A DNA stretch of 43,895 bases. Source: Acidobacteriota bacterium. GTDB taxonomy: Bacteria; Acidobacteriota; Terriglobia; UBA7540. A model generated the notes under the pieces. The model was not told the origin of the DNA, did not search any database, and worked only from the letters and a program-made list of their open reading frames with translations. Numbering within the stretch: position 1 is the stretch's first letter; every line of letters begins with the position of its first letter. The translations under genes and the position numbers were made by a program. This document shows positions 43,634 through 43,895 of this stretch, piece after piece. The DNA lies in assembly GCA_003225365.1 (NCBI GenBank), contig QHZN01000016.1, positions 1-43,895 on the forward strand. The letters are read 5' to 3'.

Positions 43634-43895
43634 CTAAACCAGCACCAAGTCTGGGTGGTAAACCGCTCCCGTGACGTGCCGAGCCACGGCAATGAGCCGG
43701 CGTTGAGGATTGAGGATCTTCAGAAGGATGGAAGCCGGCGCACGGCCGGGATGCCCGCCGCGGGAGGCCCGGAGCGACGACGCGAGCTCAAAATGATGCC
43801 CGTGCCGCACGCTCGCCTCCTCGCGCCCGCCGACCACCAATTCCGCGCAGCCGGGCAACAGGGATTCGAGTGGAATCAAGAACTCGCGCCACTTG
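43634..43895 (-). CDS. truB: tRNA pseudouridine-55 synthase TruB, C-terminal part (partial)
   Basis: The reverse-strand frame enters from the right edge and ends at TAG 43634. The visible 87 residues read KWREFLIPLESLLPGCAELVV, then VRHGHHFELAS and KILNPQRRLIAVARHV, ending TGAVYHPDLVLV. That pattern (IPLE.LLP, HG..., L.GRLIA, a final HPDLVL) is the C-terminal PUA-like domain of TruB, which modifies U55 in the T-arm of tRNA. The catalytic N-terminal domain lies outside the window, so activity cannot be judged. The identification rests on a short, less conserved part of the protein and is moderately sure. Confidence 0.65.
   Translation of the reverse strand, partial: KWREFLIPLESLLPGCAELVVGGREEASVRHGHHFELASSLRASRGGHPGRAPASILLKILNPQRRLIAVARHVTGAVYHPDLVLV

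Overview
The window is GC-rich chromosomal DNA, most likely from an uncultivated member of the Acidobacteriota. The main evidence is a PadR regulator next to a very long duplicated ABC permease of the ADOP type (40229-43331), a Gram-negative envelope set (lolC-like, lolD, bamA, skp) beside clpC and lysS, and many small interspersed palindromic repeats. No rRNA, tRNA, CRISPR array, complete insertion sequence or phage gene was seen. The left edge cuts the last 11 codons of an unknown gene. The right edge cuts truB.

Left part (1-9162): a decayed patatin gene is followed by a five-gene forward signalling operon. It encodes a TonB-dependent receptor, a YfiR-family periplasmic protein, a CHASE8-HAMP-PAS-PAS histidine kinase, an Rcp1-like receiver and a REC-PAS-kinase-REC hybrid. 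This looks like the YfiR/CHASE8 sensing logic of YfiBNR wired to a two-component output instead of c-di-GMP. The kinase gene has lost the H-box segment and the reading frame. Behind the operon lies a PAS pseudogene with an in-frame amber codon.

Central part (9163-27714): a secreted GH42 beta-galactosidase and a group III phosphofructokinase diverge from a shared promoter region. Next come an orphan membrane-anchored protein, lysS, a small orphan protein and a lolC-like permease gene. A reverse-strand island (TlpA-like thioredoxin, ABC-2 ATPase, ABC-2 permease) separates lolC from lolD. Then follow clpC, bamA, skp and a secreted cupin, which together form an envelope biogenesis and protein quality block.

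Right part (27715-43895): a CDF metal transporter with three C-terminal repeats, a RhaT-like sugar permease, a hotdog thioesterase, RidA and a Tat-exported PLP enzyme. After these come a secreted jelly-roll protein, a retropepsin-like protease whose C-terminus runs into a repeat, an S41 protease, a LysE-like exporter, a MurG/MGDG-type glycosyltransferase, a GT-C-like membrane protein, the ADOP-PadR pair and the end of truB.

Short repeats shape the window. GTAG...CTAC hairpin doublets (REPIN-like) lie at 15581, 30532 and 43397-43593. A CCCTTCGAC...GCTCAGGG family lies between genes but also inside lysS and at the end of the protease gene. Several promoters are textbook TTGACA-N17-TATAAT types, and two of them place the predicted transcript start almost on the start codon. 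All assignments come from reading the sequence; no database search was run.
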